64,000 nucleotides of DNA, taken from Burkholderia diffusa. Its GTDB lineage: Bacteria; Pseudomonadota; Gammaproteobacteria; Burkholderiales; Burkholderiaceae. How positions within the stretch are numbered: position 1 is the stretch's first letter; each line of letters opens with the position of its first letter. The notes below the pieces were generated by a model. It was not told where the DNA came from, made no database searches, and was given only the letters and a program-made list of their open reading frames with translations. Below are positions 20,530 through 31,450 of the stretch, in pieces. Position numbers and translations under genes: made by a program. The stretch lies in the NCBI RefSeq assembly GCF_902499115.1, contig NZ_CABVPN010000003.1, positions 124,001-188,000 of the forward strand, given 5' to 3'.

Positions 20530-21192
20530 ATGGCAAAAAACCGCTTTAACCAGCACTGGCTGCACGATCACATCAACGACCCGTACGTCAAAATGGCGCA
20601 GCGGGAGGGCTATCGCGCGCGTGCCGCGTACAAGCTGAAGGAAATCGACGAGCAGGACAAGCTGATCCGTCCGGGCCAGGTGATCGTCGATCTCGGCGCG
20701 ACGCCGGGCAGTTGGAGCCAGTATGCCCGCAACAAGCTCGCGCAGGGCAAGAAGCGTGACGCGGAGCGCGAAGGCGGCATCGACGGCACGATCGTGGCGC
20801 TCGACATCCTGCCGATGGAACCGATCGCCGACGTCCACTTCCTCCAGGGCGACTTCCGCGAGGACGAGGTTCTTCACCGGCTGGAGGAAGTGCTCGAAGG
20901 CCGCTCGGTGGACCTTGTTATTTCGGACATGGCCCCCAACCTTTCAGGCGTGGCCTCGGCGGACGCGGCGCGCATCGAGCATCTGTGCGATCTGGCGCTC
21001 GAATTTGCGCAGAATCATCTGAAGCCGGAAGGTGCGCTGCTCGTGAAGTGTTTCCACGGCAGCGGCTACAGCCAGATCGTCGAAAAGTTCAAACAGCAGT
21101 TTAAGATCGTCGCGCCGCGCAAGCCGAAGGCGTCCCGCGACAAATCGTCCGAAACGTTCATTTTGGGCCGGCAACTGAAGCATCCGCGGTGA
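20530..21192 (+). CDS. rlmE: 23S rRNA 2'-O-ribose U2552 methyltransferase
   Basis: The 220-residue SAM enzyme (FtsJ/RrmJ) methylates the 2'-OH of U2552 in the A-loop late in 50S assembly. Family motifs are complete: the catalytic Lys in RAAYKLKEID, the SAM loop VDLGATPGSWSQ, Asp in VISDMAPNLSG, Lys in LLVKCFHGSG and Glu in SSETFILGR. It is followed by ftsH after about 165 bp, conserving the rlmE-ftsH order known from E. coli. Confidence 0.96.
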   Translation: MAKNRFNQHWLHDHINDPYVKMAQREGYRARAAYKLKEIDEQDKLIRPGQVIVDLGATPGSWSQYARNKLAQGKKRDAEREGGIDGTIVALDILPMEPIADVHFLQGDFREDEVLHRLEEVLEGRSVDLVISDMAPNLSGVASADAARIEHLCDLALEFAQNHLKPEGALLVKCFHGSGYSQIVEKFKQQFKIVAPRKPKASRDKSSETFILGRQLKHPR

Positions 21193-21358
21193 CGCGGAGC
21201 GCTGTGCCGCAAACGGGCTCCGGCCCTTGCCAGACAAGCGAAGCGCTATTGCGACGGTTGTCAATGCTTATGGCAGGGGTGGTCGGACTGGATTAGAATG
21301 ACCGAGGAGCGCCGCAAGGAAAATGTAGGCGCTCGTCTACGAGTGAAGGAGTGGTGCT

Positions 21359-23254
<1,896 letters not shown>

Positions 23255-23274
23255 CCTTCGCCGTAGCGCCGTTC

Positions 23275-23307
23275 ACGGGCTGGTGTGGCTTCACACCGGC
23301 CCGTTTT
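23275..23307 (+). terminator. Probable terminator after ftsH
   Basis: ACGGGCTGGTGTGG and TCACACCGGCCCGT (23275-23304) form a 14-bp stem with two non-Watson-Crick positions, followed by TTTT. It would partly separate ftsH from folP, whose start lies only about 25 bp later. Confidence 0.55.
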
Positions 23308-23330
23308 GCATTCATCAACGTCTCCCGCCC

Positions 23331-24224
23331 GTGCCCGAATCCGCAGTTCCAGCCTCCATTCCCGCGCCGCTCCAGTGCGGCCGTTTCTCGCTGACGTTCG
23401 AACGCCCGCTCGTGATGGGCATTCTCAACGCCACCCCCGATTCGTTTTCCGACGGCGGCCGCTTCCTCGCGCGCGACGATGCGCTGCGCCAGGCCGAGCG
23501 GATGATCGCCGAAGGCGTCGACCTGATCGACATCGGCGGCGAGTCGACGCGTCCCGGTGCGCCGCCCGTGCCGCTCGACGAGGAACTCGCGCGCGTGATC
23601 CCGCTCGTCGAAGCGCTGCGGCCACTGAACGTACCGCTTTCGATCGACACCTACAAGCCGGACGTGATGCGTGCGGCGCTCGCTGCCGGCGCGGATATGA
23701 TCAACGACATATGGGGGTTCCGCCAGCCGGGTGCGATCGACGCCGTGCGCGAAGGCAACGGCGGGCTGTGCGCGATGCACATGCTCGGCGAGCCGCAGAC
23801 GATGCAGGTCGGCGAGCCCGACTACGGCGACGTCGTGACCGACGTGCGCGACTTTCTCGCCGCACGCGTGCAGGCGCTGCGCGACGCGGGCGTCGCGCCG
23901 GAACGGATCTGCGTCGACCCCGGGTTCGGATTCGGCAAGGCCGTGGTCGATGACAACTACGCGCTGCTGGCCGCGTTGCCGGACACGGCGCCCGCGCGGC
24001 CCGACGGGCGCGCGTATCCGATTCTCGCGGGCATGTCGCGCAAGTCGATGCTCGGCGCGGTGATCGGCGGCAAGCCGCCGATCGAACGCGTCGCGGCGAG
24101 CGTGGCGGCCGCGTTGTGCGCGGTCGGGCGCGGTGCGGCGATCGTGCGTGTGCACGACGTCGCGGCGACGGTCGATGCACTGAAGGTCTGGAACGCCGTG
24201 CGCGAAGCCGCGCGGCAACGATAA
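23331..24224 (+). CDS. folP: Dihydropteroate synthase
   Basis: The 297-residue TIM-barrel enzyme joins 4-aminobenzoate to 6-hydroxymethyl-dihydropterin diphosphate in folate synthesis and is the sulfonamide target. Signatures are VMGILNATPDSFSDGG and LIDIGGESTRPGA (loop 2), SIDTYKPDV, DMINDIWGF, ICVDPGFGFGKA, and LAGMSRKSMLG near the end. No ATG lies before the conserved core; GTG 23331 gives a plausible amino end, while an earlier GTG at 23283 overlaps the terminator hairpin. glmM follows 36 bp later, the common folP-glmM pair. Confidence 0.95.
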   Translation: MPESAVPASIPAPLQCGRFSLTFERPLVMGILNATPDSFSDGGRFLARDDALRQAERMIAEGVDLIDIGGESTRPGAPPVPLDEELARVIPLVEALRPLNVPLSIDTYKPDVMRAALAAGADMINDIWGFRQPGAIDAVREGNGGLCAMHMLGEPQTMQVGEPDYGDVVTDVRDFLAARVQALRDAGVAPERICVDPGFGFGKAVVDDNYALLAALPDTAPARPDGRAYPILAGMSRKSMLGAVIGGKPPIERVAASVAAALCAVGRGAAIVRVHDVAATVDALKVWNAVREAARQR

Positions 24225-24260
24225 GTCAGAAGTCAGAAAGACGAAGGAGGAAGGTTCGCC

Positions 24261-25616
24261 ATGGGACGTCGATATTTCGGCACGGACGGCATTCGCGGCA
24301 CGGTGGGCGATGCGCCCATCACGCCTGATTTCGTGTTGCGTCTCGGCTATGCAGCCGGCAAGGTACTGGCCGGCGCGGCCGACGTCGCGGCGGGGGTACG
24401 TCCGACGGTGCTGATCGGCAAGGACACGCGCGTGTCGGGCTACATGCTCGAGGCCGCGCTCGAGGCCGGTTTTTCGGCGGCAGGCGTCGACGTGATGCTG
24501 GCCGGCCCGATGCCGACGCCGGGCGTCGCATACCTGACGCGCGCGCTGCGCCTGTCGGCCGGTGTCGTGATCAGCGCATCGCACAACCCGTATCAGGACA
24601 ACGGGATCAAGTTCTTCTCGGCCGATGGCAACAAGCTGCCCGACGATACCGAGGCCGAGATCGAAGCATGGCTCGACAAGCCGCTCGAATGCGCGTCGTC
24701 GGACCGGCTCGGCAAGGCGCGCCGCCTCGACGACGCGGCCGGCCGCTACATCGAGTTCTGCAAGAGCACGTTCCCGGCTGCATACGACCTGCGCGGGCTG
24801 AAGCTCGTGATCGACTGCGCCCACGGCGCCGCGTACCAGATCGCACCGCACGTATTCCACGAACTCGGCGCGGACGTGATCCCGATCGGCGTCGCGCCGA
24901 ACGGCTTCAACATCAACGACGGTGTCGGCGCGACGGCGCCCGACGCACTGGTGCGTGCCGTGCGGGCGAACCATGCGGACCTCGGCATCGCGCTCGACGG
25001 CGATGCGGACCGCCTGCAGGTCGTCGATTCGACGGGCCGGCTGTACAACGGCGACGAGTTGCTCTACGTGCTCGTGAAGGACCGGATTGCGACCGCCGGC
25101 AAGGTCGACGGCGCGGTCGGCACGCTGATGACGAACCTCGCGGTCGAGGTCGCGCTGCAGCGTGAGGGCGTGCAGTTCGTGCGTGCGGCCGTTGGCGACC
25201 GCTACGTGCTCGAACAGCTGCGCGAGCGCGGCTGGCAGCTTGGCGCGGAAGGCTCAGGCCACATCCTGTCGCTCGACCGCCATTCGACCGGCGACGGCAT
25301 CGTGTCGGCGCTGCTCGTGCTGGCCGCGCTCAAGCGCAGCGGCCGCACGCTTGCGCAGATGCTGGACGGCGTCACGCTGTTCCCGCAGAAGCTGATCAAC
25401 GTGCGGATGAAGGCGGGTGCCGACTGGAAGGGCAGCGTATCGATTCGCGCGGCGATCGACGCAGCCGAAAGCGCGCTCGCCGGCCGCGGCCGTGTGCTGA
25501 TCCGCGCGTCGGGCACCGAGCCCGTGCTGCGCGTGATGGTCGAGGCACAGCATGCGGCCGACGCGACCCTTCACGCGGAAGCGATTGCCGACGCGGTGCG
25601 CGCGGCGACAAGCTGA
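24261..25616 (+). CDS. glmM: Phosphoglucosamine mutase
   Basis: The 451-residue enzyme interconverts glucosamine-6-phosphate and glucosamine-1-phosphate on the path to UDP-GlcNAc for murein and LPS. Visible motifs: RYFGTDGIRGTVG at the start, the phospho-acceptor Ser107 in VISASHNPYQDNGIKFF, the metal loop ALDGDADRLQVVD, the sugar loop GEGSGH-type AEGSGHILSLD, and the phosphate loop RASGTEPVLRVM. The length is standard. A GGAGGAAGG ribosome site precedes the ATG. Confidence 0.97.
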   Translation: MGRRYFGTDGIRGTVGDAPITPDFVLRLGYAAGKVLAGAADVAAGVRPTVLIGKDTRVSGYMLEAALEAGFSAAGVDVMLAGPMPTPGVAYLTRALRLSAGVVISASHNPYQDNGIKFFSADGNKLPDDTEAEIEAWLDKPLECASSDRLGKARRLDDAAGRYIEFCKSTFPAAYDLRGLKLVIDCAHGAAYQIAPHVFHELGADVIPIGVAPNGFNINDGVGATAPDALVRAVRANHADLGIALDGDADRLQVVDSTGRLYNGDELLYVLVKDRIATAGKVDGAVGTLMTNLAVEVALQREGVQFVRAAVGDRYVLEQLRERGWQLGAEGSGHILSLDRHSTGDGIVSALLVLAALKRSGRTLAQMLDGVTLFPQKLINVRMKAGADWKGSVSIRAAIDAAESALAGRGRVLIRASGTEPVLRVMVEAQHAADATLHAEAIADAVRAATS

Positions 25617-25965
25617 GCCGAACCGGTGACGGCGCGCGACGGTCAGGCCGTGTGCGCGCCGCCTCTTTGGTGATTCGACGGGCGGCGCTCTCAGGCGCCG
25701 CAATTCGTCAGACGCAAAGGTTTGCGCTATTAAATAGAGGGCGACTTCGGCGCGGATTTCGTCTGACGGAGGAAAACATCCGACCCTGAATTGCATTGGC
25801 TGTGGCGATGGGTTTTCCTGCCCCCACGTGCGGTGCATATGTTTCGCTCCGGGCCTCGCATCAGCGGGTACCGAACAGCCCTTCCTGACCGGTAATTCTT
25901 GCCGTCATTCCCGCCGCGCTGCCCTTGCGCGGCCGCCCTCACAGGGCCCGATACTCCCTTTCAAC
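25617..25965 (+). other. Intergenic region between glmM and the pst promoter
   Basis: About 350 bp with no convincing gene; frames across it are short and lack ribosome sites. An AT-rich patch lies at about 25720-25790. Apart from the PHO boxes that start at 25966, I see no recognisable site. Confidence 0.4.
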
Positions 25966-26031
25966 CAGTCATGCTACTGTCACACCAGTTTCATCGATTG
26001 TCACATTATCGTCATGAGGAGCCCCTAACCT
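25966..26031 (+). promoter_or_regulatory. PHO-box array and promoter of the pst-pho operon
   Basis: Five consecutive 7-nt half-sites in the direct-repeat spacing of PhoB sites are visible: CAGTCAT (25966), CTGTCAC (25977), GTTTCAT (25988), TTGTCAC (25998) and TCGTCAT (26009), with start-to-start steps of 11, 11, 10 and 11. A likely -10 (TAACCT, 26026-26031) lies 10 bp after the last half-site, the usual geometry where PhoB replaces a -35 element. GGAGG at 26063 serves pstS. Confidence 0.85.
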
Positions 26032-26071
26032 TCGCGGTGCCGTAGTCATCCGCTCACACACTGGAGGTCTC

Positions 26072-27106
26072 ATGAAATTGATGCAAACCGCGATTGCCGG
26101 CCTGGCTGGCGCGCTTTTCGCAGTCGCCGCGCAAGCTGCCGACATCACGGGCGCAGGCAGCACGTTCGCGATGCCGATCTATACGAAATGGGCTGCCGAC
26201 TACCAGCAGTCCGGCGGCGCGAAGGTGAACTACCAGGGTATCGGTTCGTCGGGCGGCCTCAAGCAGATCAACGCGAAGACGGTCGATTTTGCCGGTTCGG
26301 ACGCGCCGCTGAAGGATGAAGAGCTCGCGAAGGAAGGCCTGTTCCAGTTCCCGACGGTGGTCGGCGGCGTGGTGCCGGTCGTCAACGTGCCGGGCGTGAA
26401 GGCCGGCGAACTGACGCTGTCGGGCCCGGTGCTCGGCGACATCTACCTCGGCAAGATCAAGAAGTGGAACGACCCGGCGATCGCCGCGCTGAACCCGAAG
26501 GTCAAGCTGCCGGATACGGACATCGCGGTCGTTCGCCGCGCTGACGGTTCGGGCACGAGCTTCATCTGGACGAACTACCTGTCGAAGGTCAACGACGAGT
26601 GGAAGTCGAAGATCGGCGAAGGCACGACGGTCAACTGGCCGACGGGCACGGGCGGCAAGGGCAACGACGGCGTCGCGGCCTTCGTGCAGCGTCTGCCGGG
26701 CGCGATCGGCTACGTCGAGTGGGCGTACGCGAAGAAGAACAACATGACCTACACGGCCCTGAAGAACTCGACGGGCACGGTGGTCGAGCCGAAGACCGAA
26801 ACGTTCAAGGCTGCTGCTGCTGGCGCGAACTGGTCGAAGTCGTTCTACCAGATCCTGACGAACCAGCCGGGCAAGGAAGCATGGCCGGTCGTCGGCGCGA
26901 CGTTCGTGCTGCTGCACGCGAAGCAGGACAAGCCGGAGCAGGGTGCCGAAACGCTGAAGTTCTTCAGCTGGGCGTTCAAGAACGGCGAGAAGGCAGCCGA
27001 CAGCCTCGACTACATCTCGCTGCCGTCGTCGGTCGAGACGGAAATCCGCAAGCAGTGGAAGACGAAGGTGACGGACGCATCGGGCAAGCCGGTCGCCGCA
27101 GAGTAA
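26072..27106 (+). CDS. pstS: Periplasmic phosphate-binding protein PstS
   Basis: The 344-residue protein has a signal peptide cleaved near residue 22 (AVAAQA|ADITGAG). The phosphate-binding signatures are ITGAGSTFAMPIYTKWA, YQGIGSSGGLKQI, DFAGSDAPL and VVRRADGSGTSFIWTNYL. It captures orthophosphate in the periplasm for the PstCAB transporter. It is first in the operon, directly behind the PHO-box array, and is followed by an intercistronic hairpin that likely raises its level over the membrane genes. Confidence 0.97.
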   Translation: MKLMQTAIAGLAGALFAVAAQAADITGAGSTFAMPIYTKWAADYQQSGGAKVNYQGIGSSGGLKQINAKTVDFAGSDAPLKDEELAKEGLFQFPTVVGGVVPVVNVPGVKAGELTLSGPVLGDIYLGKIKKWNDPAIAALNPKVKLPDTDIAVVRRADGSGTSFIWTNYLSKVNDEWKSKIGEGTTVNWPTGTGGKGNDGVAAFVQRLPGAIGYVEWAYAKKNNMTYTALKNSTGTVVEPKTETFKAAAAGANWSKSFYQILTNQPGKEAWPVVGATFVLLHAKQDKPEQGAETLKFFSWAFKNGEKAADSLDYISLPSSVETEIRKQWKTKVTDASGKPVAAE

Positions 27107-27122
27107 GCAATCCAGCGGTTCG

Positions 27123-27147
27123 CTGCCCGGCCGTGCCGGCCGGGCAG
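27123..27147 (+). other. Intercistronic hairpin after pstS
   Basis: CTGCCCGGCC and GGCCGGGCAG form a perfect 10-bp stem with a 5-nt loop, without a T-run. Such hairpins between binding-protein and membrane genes of ABC operons usually protect the upstream transcript and give excess binding protein. Confidence 0.7.
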
Positions 27148-27200
27148 TGTGTGCGGTAAGGCCGGGCGTCACGGCGCCCGGCGATCCAGAACAGGCGCCC

Positions 27201-28184
27201 ATGTCTGATATTTCCTACACGTCTTCTCGGCCCGATGTCGCGCAGCAACGCGCGCCGAGCCGTCTCGGAGACGTTCTGTTCGGCGGCCTCGCACGGCTCG
27301 CCGCGATCGTGACCCTGCTGCTGCTGGGCGGGATCATCGTTTCCCTGATCATTGCGTCGATGCCGACCATCCAGAAGTTCGGCCTCGGCTTCTTGTTGCA
27401 AACCGAGTGGGATCCGAACTCGGATATCTACGGTGCAGTGGTGCCGATCTACGGCACAATCGTGACGTCGCTCATCGCGCTTGTCATCGCGGTGCCGGTC
27501 AGCTTCGGCATCGCATTGTTCCTCACCGAATTGTCGCCCGTGTGGCTGCGTCGCCCGCTCGGCATCGCGATCGAGCTGCTCGCCGCGATTCCGTCGATCG
27601 TGTACGGCATGTGGGGCCTGCTCGTGTTCGCGCCGATCTTCGCTGAATACTTTCAGAAGCCGATCGGCCGTCTGTTCAAGGACGTGTGGGTGCTCGGTCC
27701 GCTGACGGCGGGCCCGCCGATCGGCATCGGCATTCTCGCCGCCGGCGTGATCCTTGCGATCATGATCATCCCGTACATCGCATCGGTGATGCGCGACGTG
27801 TTCGAAGTCACGCCCGTGCTGCTGAAGGAATCGGCCTACGGGATCGGCTGCACGACGTGGGAAGTGATGTGGAAGGTCGTGCTGCCCTACACGAAGACCG
27901 GCGTAATCGGCGGGGTGATGCTCGGCCTCGGCCGCGCGCTCGGCGAAACGATGGCCGTGACCTTCGTGATCGGCAACACCAACCTGCTCGACAGCGTGTC
28001 GCTGTTCGCGCCGGGCAACAGCATCACGTCGGCGCTCGCGAACGAATTCGCGGAAGCGGAACCGGGCCTGCATACGTCCGCGCTGATGGAGCTGGGCCTG
28101 ATCCTGTTCGTGATCACGTTCATCGTGCTGTCCATCTCCAAACTGCTGCTGCTTCGTCTCGAGAAAGGAGAGGGCAAGAAATGA
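27201..28184 (+). CDS. pstC: Phosphate ABC transporter permease PstC
   Basis: The 327-residue inner-membrane permease has six helices after a cytoplasmic lead of about 30 residues. The PstC pattern is visible: LGFLLQTEWDPNSDIYGAVVPIYGTIVTSL, the IPSIVYGMWGLLVFAPI segment, and the EAA loop ESAYGIGCTTWEVMWKVVLPYTKTGVIGG that contacts PstB. Its TGA overlaps the pstA ATG (ATGA), so translation of the two permeases is coupled. Confidence 0.96.
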   Translation: MSDISYTSSRPDVAQQRAPSRLGDVLFGGLARLAAIVTLLLLGGIIVSLIIASMPTIQKFGLGFLLQTEWDPNSDIYGAVVPIYGTIVTSLIALVIAVPVSFGIALFLTELSPVWLRRPLGIAIELLAAIPSIVYGMWGLLVFAPIFAEYFQKPIGRLFKDVWVLGPLTAGPPIGIGILAAGVILAIMIIPYIASVMRDVFEVTPVLLKESAYGIGCTTWEVMWKVVLPYTKTGVIGGVMLGLGRALGETMAVTFVIGNTNLLDSVSLFAPGNSITSALANEFAEAEPGLHTSALMELGLILFVITFIVLSISKLLLLRLEKGEGKK

Positions 28185-29074
28185 GCGAGCCCGTCATGAA
28201 TTTCCCGGGGCCGAACGGCGCCGCGCTCGACGCGATGCGCAACCGCCTGCAGCGCAAGCGCAAGGTGACCAACGCGATCGCGCTGACCGCGTCGCTCGCC
28301 GCAATGGCGTTCGGCCTGCTGTGGCTTGTATGGATTCTCTACACCACGGTGCATCTCGGCGTCGGCGGTCTGTCGCTGCAGCTGTTCACCGAATCGACGC
28401 CGGCACCGAACACGGAAGGCGGCGGTCTGGCGAACGCGATCGTCGGCAGCCTGCTGCTGTGCGGTTTCGGCACGCTGGTCGGCACGCCGATCGGCATCCT
28501 CGCGGGCGTCTATCTCGCCGAATACGGCCAGAAGAACCTGCTGGCGGGCACGATCCGCTTCATCAACGACATCCTGCTGTCGGCGCCGTCGATCGTCATC
28601 GGCCTGTTCGTGTACGCGATCGTCGTCGCGAAGTCGGGGCGCTTCTCGGGCTGGGCCGGCGTGATCGCACTCGCGCTGCTGCAGATCCCGATCGTGATCC
28701 GCACGACCGAGAACATGCTGAAGCTCGTGCCGAACGCGCTGCGCGAAGCAGCCTTCGCGCTCGGCACGCCGAAGTGGCGAATGGTGCTGAAGATCACGCT
28801 GCGCGCATCGGTGGGCGGCATCATCACGGGCGTGCTGCTCGCGATCGCGCGGATCGCCGGCGAAACGGCGCCGCTGCTGTTCACCGCGCTGTCGAACCAG
28901 TTCTTCTCGTGGGACATGAGCCAGCCGATGGCGAACCTGCCCGTGACGATCTACAAGTTCGCGATGAGCCCGTTCGCCGAATGGCAGTCGCTCGCATGGG
29001 CGGGCGTGTTCCTGATCACGCTCGGGGTGCTCGGACTCAACATCCTGGCGCGCTCGATCTTCTCGAAAAAGTAA
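28181..29074 (+). CDS. pstA: Phosphate ABC transporter permease PstA
   Basis: The 297-residue partner permease has six helices, the first at about 35-57. Signatures are GGGLANAIVGSLLLCGFGTLVGTPIGILAGVYLAEY, SAPSIVIGLFVYAIV, and the EAA loop REAAFALGTPKWRMVLKITLRASVGGIITG. The start overlaps the pstC stop; GAAAGGAGAGGGC inside the pstC end serves as ribosome site. Confidence 0.96.
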   Translation: MSEPVMNFPGPNGAALDAMRNRLQRKRKVTNAIALTASLAAMAFGLLWLVWILYTTVHLGVGGLSLQLFTESTPAPNTEGGGLANAIVGSLLLCGFGTLVGTPIGILAGVYLAEYGQKNLLAGTIRFINDILLSAPSIVIGLFVYAIVVAKSGRFSGWAGVIALALLQIPIVIRTTENMLKLVPNALREAAFALGTPKWRMVLKITLRASVGGIITGVLLAIARIAGETAPLLFTALSNQFFSWDMSQPMANLPVTIYKFAMSPFAEWQSLAWAGVFLITLGVLGLNILARSIFSKK

Positions 29075-29089
29075 CGGCGGAGCAATCCG

Positions 29090-29938
29090 ATGAATATGGC
29101 AGAAAGCCACCTGAATCCCGTCGAGCGCACCGCTGCGCCCGCCGGCACGCAAGATGCGGCACATGGCCGTCCGCTGGCGCCGCTGAACGCGAAGATCGAG
29201 GTCAACAACCTCAACTTCTTCTACAACAAGTTCCACGCGCTGAAGAACATCAACCTGCGCATTCCCGAAGGGAAGGTGACGGCGTTCATCGGTCCGTCGG
29301 GTTGCGGCAAGTCGACGCTCCTGCGCACGTTCAACAAGATGTACGCGCTCTATCCGGAGCAGCGCGCCGAAGGCGAAATCCTGATGGACGGCGAGAACCT
29401 GCTGACCACCAAGCGCGACATTTCGCTGCTGCGCGCGCGGATCGGCATGGTGTTCCAGAAGCCGACCCCGTTCCCGATGTCGATCTACGACAACATCGCG
29501 TTCGGCGTGAAGATGTTCGAGAAGCTCACGCGCTCGGAGATGGACGATCGCGTCGAGTGGGCGCTGACGAAGGCCGCGCTGTGGAACGAAGTGAAGGACA
29601 AGCTGAACCAGAGCGGCTACGGGCTGTCCGGCGGCCAGCAGCAGCGTCTGTGCATCGCGCGCGGTATCGCGATCCGTCCGGAAGTGCTGCTGCTCGACGA
29701 GCCGTGCTCGGCGCTCGACCCGATCTCGACGGGCCGCATCGAGGAGCTGATCGCGGAGCTGAAGAGCGACTACACGGTCGTGATCGTCACGCACAACATG
29801 CAGCAGGCTGCGCGCTGCTCGGACTACACGGCCTACATGTACCTGGGCGAACTGATCGAATTCGGCGAAACCGAAAAGATCTTCATCAAGCCGGTGCGCA
29901 AGGAAACGGAAGACTACATCACCGGCCGTTTCGGCTGA
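29090..29938 (+). CDS. pstB: Phosphate ABC transporter ATPase PstB
   Basis: The 282-residue ATPase energises phosphate import. Walker A is FIGPSGCGKST (residues 68-76), the Q-loop VFQKPTPFPMSIYDN is the typical PstB form, the signature is LSGGQQQRLCIARGIA, Walker B LLLDEPCSALDP, and the switch His lies in VIVTHNMQQAARCSDY. An amino-terminal lead of about 33 residues precedes the domain, longer than in E. coli. It follows pstA by 15 bp. Confidence 0.97.
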   Translation: MNMAESHLNPVERTAAPAGTQDAAHGRPLAPLNAKIEVNNLNFFYNKFHALKNINLRIPEGKVTAFIGPSGCGKSTLLRTFNKMYALYPEQRAEGEILMDGENLLTTKRDISLLRARIGMVFQKPTPFPMSIYDNIAFGVKMFEKLTRSEMDDRVEWALTKAALWNEVKDKLNQSGYGLSGGQQQRLCIARGIAIRPEVLLLDEPCSALDPISTGRIEELIAELKSDYTVVIVTHNMQQAARCSDYTAYMYLGELIEFGETEKIFIKPVRKETEDYITGRFG

Positions 29939-29956
29939 TGACGGAGAATCACAACC

Positions 29957-30661
29957 ATGTCGGATAAACATCTGTCGAGCCAGTTCGACGCGGACCTGAA
30001 TGCCGTGTCGTCGAAAGTGCTGGAAATGGGCGGACTCGTCGAGTCGCAGATCGTCGGTGCGATGCATGCGCTGAACGAATTCGACCGCGAGACGGCCGAG
30101 AAGGTGATCGCGGCCGAGGAAACGCTGAACGCGATGGAAGTCGACATCGACCAGGAGTGCGGCAACATCATCGCGCGGAGACAGCCGGCCGCGCGCGATC
30201 TGCGTCTTCTGATGTCGATTTCGAAAACGATTACGAACCTCGAGCGCGCCGGCGACGAGGCCGAGAAGATCGCGAAGCGCGTGCGCCGCCTGATCGACGA
30301 GCCGGCCGCGCGTGCGGTGAACATCGCCGAGATCAAGGTGTCGGGCGAGATGGCCGTGACGATCCTGCGCCGCGCACTCGACGCGTTCGCGCGCCTCGAT
30401 ACGGTAGCGGCCGCGCAGATCGTCAAGGACGACAAGGAAATCGACCTCGAATTCCGCGCGTTCGTGCGCAAGCTCGTGTCGTACATGCAGGAAGACCCGC
30501 GCACGATCTCGGTCGGCCTCGAGTACCTGTTCATCGCGAAGGCGATCGAACGGATCGGCGACCACGCGAAGAACATCGCCGAATTCATCATCTACATCGT
30601 GAAGGGTACCGACGTGCGGCACCAGCCGCGCGACACGCTCGATCGCGAAGCCAACAGTTAA
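29957..30661 (+). CDS. phoU: Phosphate signalling regulator PhoU
   Basis: The 234-residue all-helical protein has two PhoU three-helix bundles, each with an acidic metal-binding E/DxxxD pattern (DLRLLMSISKTITNLERAGDEAEKIAKR, and AKAIERIGDHAKNIAEFIIYIVKG). It links the Pst transporter to PhoR, keeping the kinase off when phosphate is plentiful. It starts 18 bp after pstB. Confidence 0.97.
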   Translation: MSDKHLSSQFDADLNAVSSKVLEMGGLVESQIVGAMHALNEFDRETAEKVIAAEETLNAMEVDIDQECGNIIARRQPAARDLRLLMSISKTITNLERAGDEAEKIAKRVRRLIDEPAARAVNIAEIKVSGEMAVTILRRALDAFARLDTVAAAQIVKDDKEIDLEFRAFVRKLVSYMQEDPRTISVGLEYLFIAKAIERIGDHAKNIAEFIIYIVKGTDVRHQPRDTLDREANS

Positions 30662-30691
30662 TCGACTCCGTAAGGAAGAACAGAGGTGCCG

Positions 30692-31393
30692 ATGCCCAGC
30701 AACATTCTCGTCGTCGAAGATGAGCCCGCGATTTCCGAACTGATCTCGGTGAATCTCCAGCATGCCGGTCACTGCCCGATTCGCGCGTACAACGCCGAGC
30801 AGGCGCAGAACCTGATCAGCGACGTGCTGCCCGACCTCGTGCTGCTCGACTGGATGCTGCCGGGCAAGTCCGGCATTGCGTTTGCGCGCGACCTGCGCAA
30901 CAACGAACGGACCAAGCACATCCCGATCATCATGCTGACCGCGCGGGGCGACGAGCAGGACAAGGTGCTCGGCCTCGAGATCGGCGCGGACGACTACGTG
31001 ACGAAGCCGTTCTCGCCGAAGGAACTGATGGCGCGGATCAAGGCCGTGCTGCGCCGTCGCGCGCCGCAGCTGACCGAGGACGTCGTGTCGATCAACGGGC
31101 TGCGCCTCGATCCGGCCACGCATCGGGTCGCCGCGCACGGCGACGGCAGCGAGATCAAGCTCGATCTCGGCCCGACCGAATTCCGCCTGCTGCATTTCTT
31201 CATGACGCATCCGGAGCGCGTGCACAGCCGCACGCAACTGCTCGATCAGGTCTGGGGCGACCACGTGTTCGTCGAAGAGCGTACGGTCGACGTCCACATC
31301 AAACGATTGCGCGCGGCCTTGAAACCGGCCGGTTGCGATGCGATGATCGAGACCGTGCGCGGCAGCGGCTACCGGCTCGCCAAGCACGCGTAA
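30692..31393 (+). CDS. phoB: Phosphate regulon response regulator PhoB
   Basis: The 233-residue regulator has a receiver domain with acidic pair Glu9/Asp10, phospho-acceptor Asp53 (LVLLDWMLPGKSG), Thr in IMLTARG and Lys in DDYVTKPFSPKELMARIKAVLRRR. The OmpR-type winged helix ends HVFVEERTVDVHIKRLRAALKP. It is the expected binder of the PHO boxes at 25966-26015 and near ppk. ATG 30692 is preferred over GTG 30686 on family length. Confidence 0.96.
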   Translation: MPSNILVVEDEPAISELISVNLQHAGHCPIRAYNAEQAQNLISDVLPDLVLLDWMLPGKSGIAFARDLRNNERTKHIPIIMLTARGDEQDKVLGLEIGADDYVTKPFSPKELMARIKAVLRRRAPQLTEDVVSINGLRLDPATHRVAAHGDGSEIKLDLGPTEFRLLHFFMTHPERVHSRTQLLDQVWGDHVFVEERTVDVHIKRLRAALKPAGCDAMIETVRGSGYRLAKHA

Positions 31394-31401
31394 CGTATCC
31401 G

Positions 31402-31426
31402 GACATGCCGTGTGCCACGGCATGTC
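31402..31426 (+). other. Hairpin between phoB and phoR
   Basis: GACATGCCGTG and CACGGCATGTC form a perfect 11-bp stem with a 3-nt loop, followed by a pyrimidine-rich GTTCATTCTTTC stretch. It may act as a partial terminator or stability element lowering phoR relative to phoB. Confidence 0.55.
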
Positions 31427-31450
31427 GTTCATTCTTTCGGGCGCTGAAAC

